The notes beneath the pieces were generated by a model. It did not search any database. It worked only from the letters and a program-made list of their open reading frames with translations, and was not told where the DNA came from. From CALBPI01 sp039821645 (GTDB lineage: Bacteria > Pseudomonadota > Gammaproteobacteria > Steroidobacterales > Woeseiaceae), in assembly GCA_039821645.1 (NCBI GenBank), contig JBCBNU010000007.1:1-64000 (forward strand): a stretch of DNA of 64,000 nt, written 5' to 3'. A program made the translations under genes and the position numbers. Each line of letters opens with the position of its first letter. Position 1 is the stretch's first letter. Positions 53,407 through 62,473 of this stretch are shown piece after piece.

Positions 53407-54897
53407 ATGAAGTTTTTCGCCACCTCGGCTAGCGCAGCGAAGCGCAGCACCGATTGCGTCATTGTCGGTGTCTACGACAAGAAGGAACTCAGCGACGCGG
53501 CCGGCGTTATCGACACAGCGTCCCGCGGCGCAATTAGTAAGCTGATCGAACAAGGCGACATCAGCGGCAAGCTGGGTGCAACCGCCCTCCTGAACGATCT
53601 CAAGGGCGTGAAATCGCCACGTGTCGTCGTCGTCGGCCTCGGTAAGGCATCGGCTTTCGACCGACGCGCGTATCACAAGGCGGTCAGCGCGGCGTTGCGT
53701 CAAATTGATTTACCGAAGATCACGAACGCGGTCTGCTATCTGTCTGCCGAAGATGTTGTCGGTTGTGATAACTACTATTGCGGGCGTCTTGCTGCACAGG
53801 CGCTGGGTGAGCACAACTACCGTTTCAATGACTTCAAGAGCAAAGGGAAACGCCCGCCGAGCAAGCTCAAAAAACTCGGGCTTGGAGCAAAAGGTCGAGC
53901 CGATCATGCGTCGCTGGAGCTTGGGGCTGCCCATGGCGCCGGTATCGCAGAAGGTATGCAACTGACGCGCGATCTTGGCAACACACCAGCGAACGTCTGC
54001 CACCCCACCTATCTTGCCGAAACCGCGCGTGAACTCGCGACCAAGCACACCAAACTGACCGTAAAAGTCCTCGAGGAAGCGCAGATGCGCCGACTCGGCA
54101 TGAATTCACTGCTGTCGGTTGGCCATGGTTCCGAGCAACCGTCGAAGCTGATTCAGATGGATTATCGCGGAGGCAAGAAAGGCGAAGCGCCGATCGTACT
54201 CGTCGGCAAGGGCATCACCTTCGACACCGGCGGCATCTCGTTAAAGCCAGGTCCGATGATGGACGAGATGAAGTACGACATGGGCGGCGCCGCCGCCGTC
54301 ATGGGAGCCATGGCTGCCACGGTCGCATTGAAACTTCCAATCAACCTGGTCGTCATTGTGCCAAGCGCAGAAAACATGCCTAGCGGTCGAGCCACCCGTC
54401 CGGGTGATGTTGTGACCAGCATGTCGGGGCAGACCATCGAAATCCTGAACACCGATGCGGAAGGCCGTTTGATCCTGTGCGATGCATTGACGTATTCGAA
54501 GCGTTTCAAGCCAGCGGCCATCGTCGACGTCGCCACCCTGACCGGGGCTTGTGTCATCGCGCTGGGGCACCACCGCTCGGGACTGATGAGCCGCCACGAC
54601 GATCTCGCAGACGAGCTACTCGATGCCGGTGAGCGCGCTGTGGATCGTGCCTGGCGCCTACCGCTGGATTCCGAGTACACCGATCAGTTGAAGAGCAACT
54701 TCGCAGATTTCGCCAATATCGGCGGTCGCGAGGGCGGTGCCATCACAGCCGGAGCGTTTCTGTCGCAGTTCGCTAGCGAGATGCGCTGGGCGCACCTTGA
54801 TATTGCCGGTACTGCGTGGCGCGGTGGTGCGCGCAAAGGGTCTACCGGCCGACCGGTCCCACTGCTAGTCGACTATCTACTCCAGCACACGCATTAG
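53407..54897 (+). CDS. pepA: Leucyl aminopeptidase PepA
   Basis: PepA is an M17 di-zinc aminopeptidase, and in E. coli also a DNA-binding architectural protein in XerCD recombination. The 496-residue product from the ATG at 53407 has the active-site run VGKGITFDTGGISLKPG, MKYDMGGAAAV and the signature NTDAEGRLILCDAL. AGGAG lies 11 bases upstream. It is followed by holC after 6 bp, as in E. coli. Confidence 0.97.
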   Translation: MKFFATSASAAKRSTDCVIVGVYDKKELSDAAGVIDTASRGAISKLIEQGDISGKLGATALLNDLKGVKSPRVVVVGLGKASAFDRRAYHKAVSAALRQIDLPKITNAVCYLSAEDVVGCDNYYCGRLAAQALGEHNYRFNDFKSKGKRPPSKLKKLGLGAKGRADHASLELGAAHGAGIAEGMQLTRDLGNTPANVCHPTYLAETARELATKHTKLTVKVLEEAQMRRLGMNSLLSVGHGSEQPSKLIQMDYRGGKKGEAPIVLVGKGITFDTGGISLKPGPMMDEMKYDMGGAAAVMGAMAATVALKLPINLVVIVPSAENMPSGRATRPGDVVTSMSGQTIEILNTDAEGRLILCDALTYSKRFKPAAIVDVATLTGACVIALGHHRSGLMSRHDDLADELLDAGERAVDRAWRLPLDSEYTDQLKSNFADFANIGGREGGAITAGAFLSQFASEMRWAHLDIAGTAWRGGARKGSTGRPVPLLVDYLLQHTH

Positions 54898-54903
54898 GCG
54901 ACG

Positions 54904-55323
54904 ATGTCGCGCGTCGATTTCTACATCTTGTCGCAGGCCGGAACGGACGCTTGTGCACAGTTCTCCTGCCGACTGACCAGCAAGGCGGTGACACTCAATC
55001 ACACGGTCCACATCCGCACTGACGATGGTGCCGATGCAAAAAACCTTGATGAGCTGTTGTGGACTTTCCAGGACGAGAGCTTCCTCCCGCACGAGTTGTG
55101 GAACGGCACAACACGAGAGGCACCGGTGACTATCGCCGAGGCTGCCGCGCAGCCGCCGACAGATGCCGAAGTGATCATCAATCTTGCTGATTCGCCCGCG
55201 CCCACCGGAACGTGGCGAATCGCGGAGATCGTCGGCGCCGATGAGCCCGCGCGATCAGCCGGGAGAAGCCGGTTCGCACACTATCGAGATGCAGGGCTCG
55301 AAATCGACACGCACAAGCTCTAG
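54904..55323 (+). CDS. holC: DNA polymerase III chi subunit HolC
   Basis: HolC links the clamp loader to SSB. The 139-residue protein has VDFYILSQAGTDACAQFSCRL at its start and DELLWTFQDESFLPHELW, both characteristic. It is slightly shorter than E. coli HolC. It sits between pepA and a small gene upstream of valS. Confidence 0.94.
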   Translation: MSRVDFYILSQAGTDACAQFSCRLTSKAVTLNHTVHIRTDDGADAKNLDELLWTFQDESFLPHELWNGTTREAPVTIAEAAAQPPTDAEVIINLADSPAPTGTWRIAEIVGADEPARSAGRSRFAHYRDAGLEIDTHKL

Positions 55324-55327
55324 CGCT

Positions 55328-55621
55328 ATGTCCGACGACGATATTCCAGTACTCACTAAAGTTGTTCGCCGAGAACGCAGAGCGCATCTGCCGCTCACCG
55401 AAGGACTCAGAACCGATATTGCCGGGCGGATCAGCGCACGCGTTGAGGAGCTGCTGGATGCCGTGATCGACAACGCAGCCGATAGGCTCCGCGGTCAGTT
55501 GCGCGAAGAAACCAAGGCAGGACTCACTAGTCTGATCGAGCAAGCGATCGAGGACGAAGTGCGCCGGCGCCGCGAAAACCCCGGAGACGAACTCGAAGGT
55601 TCAACAACATCCGATCCCTAG
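55328..55621 (+). CDS. Small charged protein of unknown function between holC and valS
   Basis: The 97-residue product from the ATG at 55328 starts MSDDDIPVLTKVVRRERRAH and continues as a mostly helical, strongly charged stretch (RISARVEELLDAVIDNAA, then EETKAGLTSLIEQAIEDEV) that ends in an acidic, proline-containing tail. There is no membrane helix or known catalytic motif. It starts 4 bp after holC and precedes valS by 33 bp, so it is part of pepA-holC-valS. The helical region could be a dimerising or partner-binding segment; I do not recognise the family. Confidence 0.75.
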   Translation: MSDDDIPVLTKVVRRERRAHLPLTEGLRTDIAGRISARVEELLDAVIDNAADRLRGQLREETKAGLTSLIEQAIEDEVRRRRENPGDELEGSTTSDP

Positions 55622-55654
55622 CCGCAGAAGCGAGCAGCGAATACACTCGCGCAC

Positions 55655-58411
55655 ATGCACAAGACTTATGAACCTCAAGCGATTGAGGAGACGCACTACA
55701 AACGTTGGGAAGCGGCTGGTTATTTCGCCGCAGGGAGCGGAGACGATGGGTTTTGCATCGTTATCCCACCCCCAAACGTTACCGGTACCCTGCACATGGG
55801 ACACGCGTTCCAGGACACGATCATGGACACGCTCACGCGCTACCACCGGATGCGCGGTGTGCCAACGCTTTGGCAGCCAGGTACAGACCATGCCGGCATC
55901 GCTACCCAGATGGTTGTGGAGCGTCAGCTCAATGGTGAGGGCAAGACGCGCCATGACCTCGGTCGAGATGCCTTCGTTGATCGAGTTTGGGACTGGAAGA
56001 GAACCTCCGGCGGGCGCATCAGCGACCAGCTCCGCAGACTCGGCGCGTCGGTCGATTGGAGCCGTGACCGCTTCACGATGGACGAGGGTCTATCGGAAGT
56101 GGTACGCGACGTATTCATTCGTCTGCACGACGAGGGACTCATCTATCGCGGCAAGCGACTCGTAAATTGGGATCCCGTTTTGCGTACTGCACTCTCCGAC
56201 CTCGAGGTGCTCTCGGAGGATGAGTCGGGCCACCTTTGGCACTTCCAGTACCCTCTCACCGACGGTAGCCGGACCCTGACGGTGGCCACCACGAGACCGG
56301 AAACCATGCTCGGCGATACCGCGGTAGCGGTGCATCCCGATGATGAGCGCTACCAGCACCTCATTGGTCAGACAATCAAACTCCCGATTGTCGGACGCGA
56401 GATTCCGATCATCGCGGACGACTACGTAGATCCGGAGTTCGGCACCGGTTGCGTCAAAATTACGCCTGCCCATGACTTTAACGACTACGAAATCGGCCAG
56501 CGTCATGATCTTGATCAGATCAATGTCCTGACTGATGACGCGCATATCGTCAGCGACATGCCGGAACCATTCGCGGGTCTCGATCGCTTCGAGGCACGCA
56601 AACGTGTCGTCCAGACTTTCGAGTCGCTAGGTCTTCTGGAACGCATCGATGACCACACGCTCAAAGTGCCACGCGGCGATCGTAGCGGCAGCGTCGTGGA
56701 GCCCTACCTCACCGATCAATGGTATGTGCGTGTCGGTCCGCTCGCGGAACCGGCGATTGCCGCCGTCGAAGAGGGCCGAATTCGTTTCGTACCGGAGAAC
56801 TGGTCCAAGACCTACTTCAATTGGATGAACAATCTGCAGGATTGGTGCATCAGCCGCCAGCTGTGGTGGGGCCATCGTATTCCGGCCTGGTACGACGATG
56901 CGGGTGGCATTTACGTCGGACGCGACGAGGCAGACGTTCGCCAAAAGCATGCGCTCGCTGACGACGTTGCGCTGCGCCAGGACGACGACGTCCTCGACAC
57001 CTGGTTTTCCTCGGCATTATGGCCGTTCTCAACGCTGGGGTGGCCAGAGCAGACCGCAGAACTAAAGACGTTCTATCCGACCACCGTTCTCGTTACCGGC
57101 TTCGACATCATCTTCTTCTGGGTCGCTCGAATGATCATGATGGGGATGAAGTTCGCCGGCGATGTGCCGTTTCGTGAAGTCTATATCCATGGCCTGATCC
57201 GGGATCAGGATGGCCAGAAGATGTCGAAGTCGAAAGGTAACGTGTTGGATCCGATCGACCTGATCGACGGCATCGAGTTGGAGGACCTTGTCGAGAAGCG
57301 CACGACAGGGCTGATGCAACCGCATCTTGCACCCAAGATTGAGAAGGCGACGCGCAGACAATTCCCGGACGGCATCCCCGAATACGGTACGGACGCCTTG
57401 CGTTTCACTTTCGCCTCGCTGGCAACCAATGGACGCGACATACGGTTCGACCTTGGACGGATCGAGGGGTACCGAAACTTCTGCAACAAGTTGTGGAACG
57501 CCTCACGCTTCGTTTTGCAAGCGACTGAGGGTGTTGATCTGGACATCGCAGAGGCGAGCGCGGGCTCGCTACCAGAACGCTGGATTCAATCACGACTGAC
57601 TCAGATGGTGACCGAGGTTGACCGGCAGTTCGCTCGATACCGACTCGATCTGGCCGCGCAGGCAATGTATGAATTCACCTGGTATGAATTCTGCGATTGG
57701 TTTGTTGAGCTCGCCAAGTCAACCCTCTACGACGACAGCGCTGCCTCGCCGACAAAAGCCAGCATGGCGCGTACGGCTCTTGAGACGCTCGACGCACTAC
57801 TTCGCGCACTCCACCCGACTATGCCGTTCGTGACCGAGGAGATCGGGTTGAAGGTGGCGGAACGCCTCAGTTTGTCGCGTGAAACCTTATGCACCGCGCC
57901 CTGGCCGGAAGCCGGAACGTCAGACTCTGAGGCAGAGCAGGACATGACCTGGTTGCAGGGGGTGATCGGCGGCGTAAGACAGATTCGAGGTGAGATGGAC
58001 ATCGCGCCCGGCAAGCCTGTGCCAGTGTTGCTGGCGGATGCCAACGACGAGGACGGACGACGTGTGGAAGCGCTCGAGCCATTGCTTTCGCGCCTGGCCA
58101 ACCTTGAGTCTCTTGAGCTTGTCGCAACCTCACCTGAAGCATGTGCGGTGGCACTCCACGACAATCTAAAGTTGTGCGTGCCGATGGCGGGCCTTATCGA
58201 TGTTGAGAAGGAACGCGATCGACTTCGGAAACTGCTCGACAAGACCTCCCAGGACCTCGCAAAGACCGCAGGCAAACTGAGCAATGCGAGTTTCGTCGAG
58301 CGTGCACCAGAGGCTGTGGTCGCCGAGGAGCGGCGGCGCGCCGCTGAACATCAGTCCACGCTGGAACGCCTGGAGTCACAGCTCGCGGAGATCGAAGCCC
58401 TCGCACGCTAA
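55655..58411 (+). CDS. valS: Valyl-tRNA synthetase
   Basis: ValS charges tRNA-Val and edits misactivated threonine. The 918-residue protein is full length, with the HIGH-type motif PPPNVTGTLHMGHAFQD, the CP1 editing domain (about 190-330), the KMSKSKGNV loop and a C-terminal coiled coil (about 855-915, IDVEKERDRLRKLLDKTSQD). It follows holC and the small gene in the usual order. Confidence 0.98.
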   Translation: MHKTYEPQAIEETHYKRWEAAGYFAAGSGDDGFCIVIPPPNVTGTLHMGHAFQDTIMDTLTRYHRMRGVPTLWQPGTDHAGIATQMVVERQLNGEGKTRHDLGRDAFVDRVWDWKRTSGGRISDQLRRLGASVDWSRDRFTMDEGLSEVVRDVFIRLHDEGLIYRGKRLVNWDPVLRTALSDLEVLSEDESGHLWHFQYPLTDGSRTLTVATTRPETMLGDTAVAVHPDDERYQHLIGQTIKLPIVGREIPIIADDYVDPEFGTGCVKITPAHDFNDYEIGQRHDLDQINVLTDDAHIVSDMPEPFAGLDRFEARKRVVQTFESLGLLERIDDHTLKVPRGDRSGSVVEPYLTDQWYVRVGPLAEPAIAAVEEGRIRFVPENWSKTYFNWMNNLQDWCISRQLWWGHRIPAWYDDAGGIYVGRDEADVRQKHALADDVALRQDDDVLDTWFSSALWPFSTLGWPEQTAELKTFYPTTVLVTGFDIIFFWVARMIMMGMKFAGDVPFREVYIHGLIRDQDGQKMSKSKGNVLDPIDLIDGIELEDLVEKRTTGLMQPHLAPKIEKATRRQFPDGIPEYGTDALRFTFASLATNGRDIRFDLGRIEGYRNFCNKLWNASRFVLQATEGVDLDIAEASAGSLPERWIQSRLTQMVTEVDRQFARYRLDLAAQAMYEFTWYEFCDWFVELAKSTLYDDSAASPTKASMARTALETLDALLRALHPTMPFVTEEIGLKVAERLSLSRETLCTAPWPEAGTSDSEAEQDMTWLQGVIGGVRQIRGEMDIAPGKPVPVLLADANDEDGRRVEALEPLLSRLANLESLELVATSPEACAVALHDNLKLCVPMAGLIDVEKERDRLRKLLDKTSQDLAKTAGKLSNASFVERAPEAVVAEERRRAAEHQSTLERLESQLAEIEALAR

Positions 58412-58435
58412 GAGCTGTGCGCCCGGTCACAGTCT

Positions 58436-58452
58436 GCACGCGAGGGGCGTGC
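58436..58452 (+). terminator. Hairpin downstream of valS
   Basis: GCACGC (58436-58441) pairs with GCGTGC (58447-58452) around GAGGG, 25 bp after the valS stop. No T tract follows. It may mark the end of the pepA-holC-valS transcript before the MoxR operon starts. Confidence 0.35.
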
Positions 58453-58511
58453 GCTCTCGGCCTGAATTCGCCATAGTGGAAGATGTCTAGACTCATTCCG
58501 GGATTTTTAGC

Positions 58512-59468
58512 GTGTCCGACCCGATTTCAATCGCTACGGCGAGTAGTGATTTTCGCGCGCAGCTGGGTGATGCAGCCAAAGCACTGAACGAGATCATTCT
58601 TGGCAAGTCCGAGCAGATCGATCTCGCGCTGACCTGTCTGCTTGCCAATGGGCATTTGCTCATCGAAGACGTCCCTGGCGTCGGCAAGACCACTTTGGCC
58701 CGTGCCTTGGCAAGCGTGCTGGGGCTCGATTTTGCGCGCGTTCAGTTCACCAGTGATCTGTTGCCCGCAGACGTCACCGGCGTATCCGTCTACCAAAAGA
58801 AGGACGGTTCATTTCGCTTCCACCCAGGCCCTGTGTTTACGCAGATGCTGCTGGCCGACGAAATCAACCGCGCCACTCCCAAAGCCCAAAGCGCACTGCT
58901 CGAGGCGATGCAGGAACGACAGGTCACGGTCGATGGTGAGCGCCACCCCTTACCGAACCCTTTTTTTGTTGTAGCCACGCAGAACCCCGCAGATCAAATC
59001 GGGACATTCGATCTGCCTGAATCGCAGCTCGATCGGTTCCTGATGACGGTAAATATTGGCTACCCGGATGCCAAGGCCGAGCGTCAATTACTCGAGGGCG
59101 CCAGCACCGCGCAGAAGATTATCGAGACCGGCAATGTCCTGAACGCCGAGAAAATTCGCGCGCTTCAAGCGCTGGTGTCGGAAGTCACGCTGGCACCAAA
59201 ACTGCTGGATTACCTGCAGGCGCTGGTTGCCTACACTCGCGAGTCCGCCAACTTTATGGTGGGCTTGTCCCCGCGTGCATCCATCGCAATGGCTAACGCA
59301 GCGCGAGCTCATGCACTTTTGAAAGGGCGTGACGCGGTCTACCCCGAAGACCTCCAGGTCATATTCCCTCCCATTGCCACACACCGGTTGGTCCCGCGCG
59401 ACAACGCTGGCAGTCAAAACGCGACCGAACTGGCGCGCCAGGTGCTTGATGCGGTGGCGATTCCCTAG
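58512..59468 (+). CDS. MoxR-family AAA+ ATPase
   Basis: This 318-residue ATPase has Walker A EDVPGVGKTTLARALA, Walker B LLADEINRATPKAQSALLEAM and the MoxR segment DLPESQLDRFLM with an arginine near the sensor region. MoxR proteins act as chaperones for metal insertion or complex assembly with the DUF58 and transglutaminase-like partners encoded behind it. The GTG start at 58512 follows CGGGA. The DUF58 gene overlaps its end by 20 bp. Confidence 0.95.
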   Translation: MSDPISIATASSDFRAQLGDAAKALNEIILGKSEQIDLALTCLLANGHLLIEDVPGVGKTTLARALASVLGLDFARVQFTSDLLPADVTGVSVYQKKDGSFRFHPGPVFTQMLLADEINRATPKAQSALLEAMQERQVTVDGERHPLPNPFFVVATQNPADQIGTFDLPESQLDRFLMTVNIGYPDAKAERQLLEGASTAQKIIETGNVLNAEKIRALQALVSEVTLAPKLLDYLQALVAYTRESANFMVGLSPRASIAMANAARAHALLKGRDAVYPEDLQVIFPPIATHRLVPRDNAGSQNATELARQVLDAVAIP

Positions 59469-60459
59469 CGCCAAGCGCCTCATCGAGCGTTTACGCAAGG
59501 GCGCCGATGCGAAGGTCTCACGCTGGGTGCGCAAGCGACAGGGCGAGGATCACCTGCCGCTGACCCTGCGCTCGAAGCGAATCTACATCCTGCCGACCAG
59601 CGTCGGGGTGACCTTCGGCATCGTGTGCCTCGCCATGCTGCTCGGCTCCATGAACTACAACAACTCCATGGGCTTTGCGCTGACGTTCATGCTGGCCGCC
59701 ATTGGCTTGGTCGCGATGCATCGCTGTCATCAGAATCTCGCTGGCATACGAGTCCTGTCTGCCACCGCAGAGCCGGTCTTCGCAGGCGACCCGGTTGAGT
59801 TTGAGTTGCAGTTGCACAACGAGGGGCGCAGCGAGCGATTGGATATCGAAGCCTACGTCGGCCGACAGATCGGCGCTGCCGACGATATTCCTGGGGAGGG
59901 TATTGGGAGATTGCGCGTGTCGTTACCGACCGAGCGTCGTGGTCAGACGGTCGTGGAGCGCTTTGGAATCCGTACTCGGTTCCCCATGAGCTTACTCAAC
60001 ACGTGGACATGGATGTACACGCCGTGCACCTGCATTGTGTGGCCACGGCCGGCAACGGACGCACCGCCACGACCACCCGCCCCAGCACGTGCGCGCGGCA
60101 CCCAGGGCAATCAAGGCGACGACGACTTCGCCGGCTTGCGAGACTATCGCGACGGTGACTCGCCACGTCTGATCGCTTGGAAAACATTAGCGCGCAGTGA
60201 TCAGCTCAAGTCTCGACAGCTCAGCGGCGGAGGTACGGACACGACATGGATCGATTTCGCGGTCACGCCTGGCGCAGATCTCGAGTACCGACTGGCTGTG
60301 ATAGCGCGATGGGTTATCGACGCCGAGCGTGCTGGCGAACGGTTCGGGCTAAGGCTGCCCGATAGCGAGATCACACCTGACCAAGGTAAGGCGCATCGGG
60401 ATCGATGCTTGAATGCGCTCGCGTTGGTCACTCCTGTTTCTGAGTTGCGTCATGCGTAG
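59449..60459 (+). CDS. DUF58 domain membrane protein
   Basis: The 336-residue protein has two adjacent membrane helices (about 42-78) and a C-terminal DUF58 domain with FAGLRDYRDGDSPRLIAWKTLAR. DUF58 proteins are vWA-like-domain partners of MoxR ATPases; their molecular role is unsettled. I chose the ATG at 59449, which overlaps moxR by 20 bp and gives an N terminus rich in basic residues. Its stop overlaps the next start by 8 bp, so all three genes are coupled. Confidence 0.88.
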   Translation: MRWRFPSAKRLIERLRKGADAKVSRWVRKRQGEDHLPLTLRSKRIYILPTSVGVTFGIVCLAMLLGSMNYNNSMGFALTFMLAAIGLVAMHRCHQNLAGIRVLSATAEPVFAGDPVEFELQLHNEGRSERLDIEAYVGRQIGAADDIPGEGIGRLRVSLPTERRGQTVVERFGIRTRFPMSLLNTWTWMYTPCTCIVWPRPATDAPPRPPAPARARGTQGNQGDDDFAGLRDYRDGDSPRLIAWKTLARSDQLKSRQLSGGGTDTTWIDFAVTPGADLEYRLAVIARWVIDAERAGERFGLRLPDSEITPDQGKAHRDRCLNALALVTPVSELRHA

Positions 60460-62473
60460 CACCGGTGAACTAAAAAAACCGCTGAGCTGGACCTTGCTGG
60501 CGCTGCTGATTTCCTATCTGCCGCATTTGCTCAACAAACCCATCTGGATCAGTGGACTGTTACTGCTTTGCATGAGTATTCGCTGGTGGTCAGAGCAAAG
60601 CAAAGGGCCACTCGTGAATGCGTGGGTGCGGACCCCAATTGGTCTCATTTGTTTTGTCGCCGTGCTACAGACCTACGACGGGCTCAATGGCGTGGCACCT
60701 GGCAGCGCACTGCTCGCGGTGATGGCGGCGCTCAAGGTCCTCGAAACGCGTACACAACGAGACCAGTTTGTCTTGTTATTCATCTCGTTGTTCATGGTGT
60801 TGGCAGGTTTCCTCGTCGAGCAATACCTGTGGAGCGGACCGTATCTCCTGATTTCTGTCGGGGCCATCGTGACCGCATGGCTGGCGGTTGGGCGTCGCGG
60901 CAAACCGCTGAGCGATGGTTGGTATCTCAGGCAAATGCGCAGACATATGCTGCTCTCGATTCCTGTCCTGATTGCTATGTGGGTACTGTTTCCGCGTGTA
61001 CCGGGACCGTTTTGGGCTATCCCGACAGAAAGCGGCAAGGCGAATACGGGTCTGTCAAAGACCATGAGTCCGGGGGACATCTCTCAATTGAGTGAGTCGG
61101 ACGCCGTAGCATTCCGCGCCACGTTCGACGGCATATCGCCCGCGAAAGATCAGCTCTATTGGCGGGCGATTGTAATGGGGCGTTTCGACGGGCGCAGTTG
61201 GGCCTCGGACGATCCAGTACATAACCGCACGCGCGATGAGAGCGTCACCGCGCGCGGGCAGGAAGCGCGCTACAAAGTGCGAATGGAAGCCACCAATCAG
61301 CGTTGGCTATTCGCCCTTGATATGCCGAGCGACTGGGAGGGTCGCGGTGTTTACCGCAGCCCCGTGCAAACGCTCCAGCGGCAACGACCAGTGGATGAGC
61401 GCATCGAATATACGGTCACCTCGTTCCTGGATTACAGTGCCGATCCTGAATTACTACCCCGCACCAAGCGCTTCTATATGCATCTTCCTGAGGGCAGCAA
61501 TCCGAGAGCACGTGCCTTCGCAGATCAACTTCGAAAGACCTATCCGGACCAACGCGACTATGCGCAGGCAGTACTCAACTACTTCACAGAAAAGCCCTAC
61601 TACTACACGCTCTCGCCGCCGGCGCTCGGTCGCGAAGCCGTCGACGAGTTTCTGTTCGACACGCAACGCGGCTTTTGCGAACACTACGCATCGAGCTACG
61701 CGTTCCTGATGCGCGCTGGCGGTATTCCGGCGCGTATCGTGGCGGGCTACCAAGGCGGCGAGACCAATCCCTTTGCCGACTACCTGATCATCCGTCAATC
61801 CGATGCCCATGCCTGGACGGAAATCTGGCTGCCGCAGCGCGGTTGGGTTCGTGTGGACCCTACTGCTGCCGTGGCACCCCAGCGTATCGAACAAAACCTC
61901 GATAGCGCCCTTCGGGAGTTCGGAGAGCGCACTGACTCGCTGTTCGAGCTTGCGATGCTCGAACGCGTGAAGCTGGCGTGGGACATGGTGAACGCGCGCT
62001 GGAACGAGTGGGTGCTTGGCTACGGTCCCGAGACACAACGCGAGCTATTGGAGAAACTTGGACTTCAGGATGTTGGCTGGCGTGACATGATCATCATGCT
62101 CGCAATCGTGCTGGTCGGCATCATGACGGTTGTCACGGCTTATCTCTGGATCGCACATCAGCCGCCGCGACCCGATTACTACCAGACGTTGTTTCGACGG
62201 GCACAACGTCGCACTGGCATCCTGGCGCGTCGCGGCGAAACGGCAACCGGCTGGGCGCATCGAGTGGGTCGGGAACAACCGGAAAACAGTCTCGCGGCAC
62301 GGCGATTTGCTCGCCACTACTTGAGGGCGCGCTACGCTGGCAACACGACTGCCAGACGCAGACTGCCGCTCACGCTATTCGGGATTCGCGGTCGCTGGCG
62401 CAGCCGTGTCCGCCTCCCCTTGCAATCGCACGCGCGAAAGAAGCAACAAGCCGCCTATAAACAAGGGCAATAG
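60452..62473 (+). CDS. tgpA: TgpA-type membrane transglutaminase-like protein (DUF3488-TGase)
   Basis: The 673-residue protein has about six N-terminal membrane helices (DUF3488, residues 1-190), a periplasmic transglutaminase-like domain and a further helix (about 549-570) before a cytoplasmic tail. The catalytic triad is intact: Cys409 in GFCEHYASSYA, His453 in DAHAWTEIW and Asp469 in VRVDPTAAV. Pseudomonas TgpA is essential and cell-envelope related. The last 33 codons lie opposite the end of the MFS gene on the other strand. Confidence 0.92.
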   Translation: MRSTGELKKPLSWTLLALLISYLPHLLNKPIWISGLLLLCMSIRWWSEQSKGPLVNAWVRTPIGLICFVAVLQTYDGLNGVAPGSALLAVMAALKVLETRTQRDQFVLLFISLFMVLAGFLVEQYLWSGPYLLISVGAIVTAWLAVGRRGKPLSDGWYLRQMRRHMLLSIPVLIAMWVLFPRVPGPFWAIPTESGKANTGLSKTMSPGDISQLSESDAVAFRATFDGISPAKDQLYWRAIVMGRFDGRSWASDDPVHNRTRDESVTARGQEARYKVRMEATNQRWLFALDMPSDWEGRGVYRSPVQTLQRQRPVDERIEYTVTSFLDYSADPELLPRTKRFYMHLPEGSNPRARAFADQLRKTYPDQRDYAQAVLNYFTEKPYYYTLSPPALGREAVDEFLFDTQRGFCEHYASSYAFLMRAGGIPARIVAGYQGGETNPFADYLIIRQSDAHAWTEIWLPQRGWVRVDPTAAVAPQRIEQNLDSALREFGERTDSLFELAMLERVKLAWDMVNARWNEWVLGYGPETQRELLEKLGLQDVGWRDMIIMLAIVLVGIMTVVTAYLWIAHQPPRPDYYQTLFRRAQRRTGILARRGETATGWAHRVGREQPENSLAARRFARHYLRARYAGNTTARRRLPLTLFGIRGRWRSRVRLPLQSHARKKQQAAYKQGQ

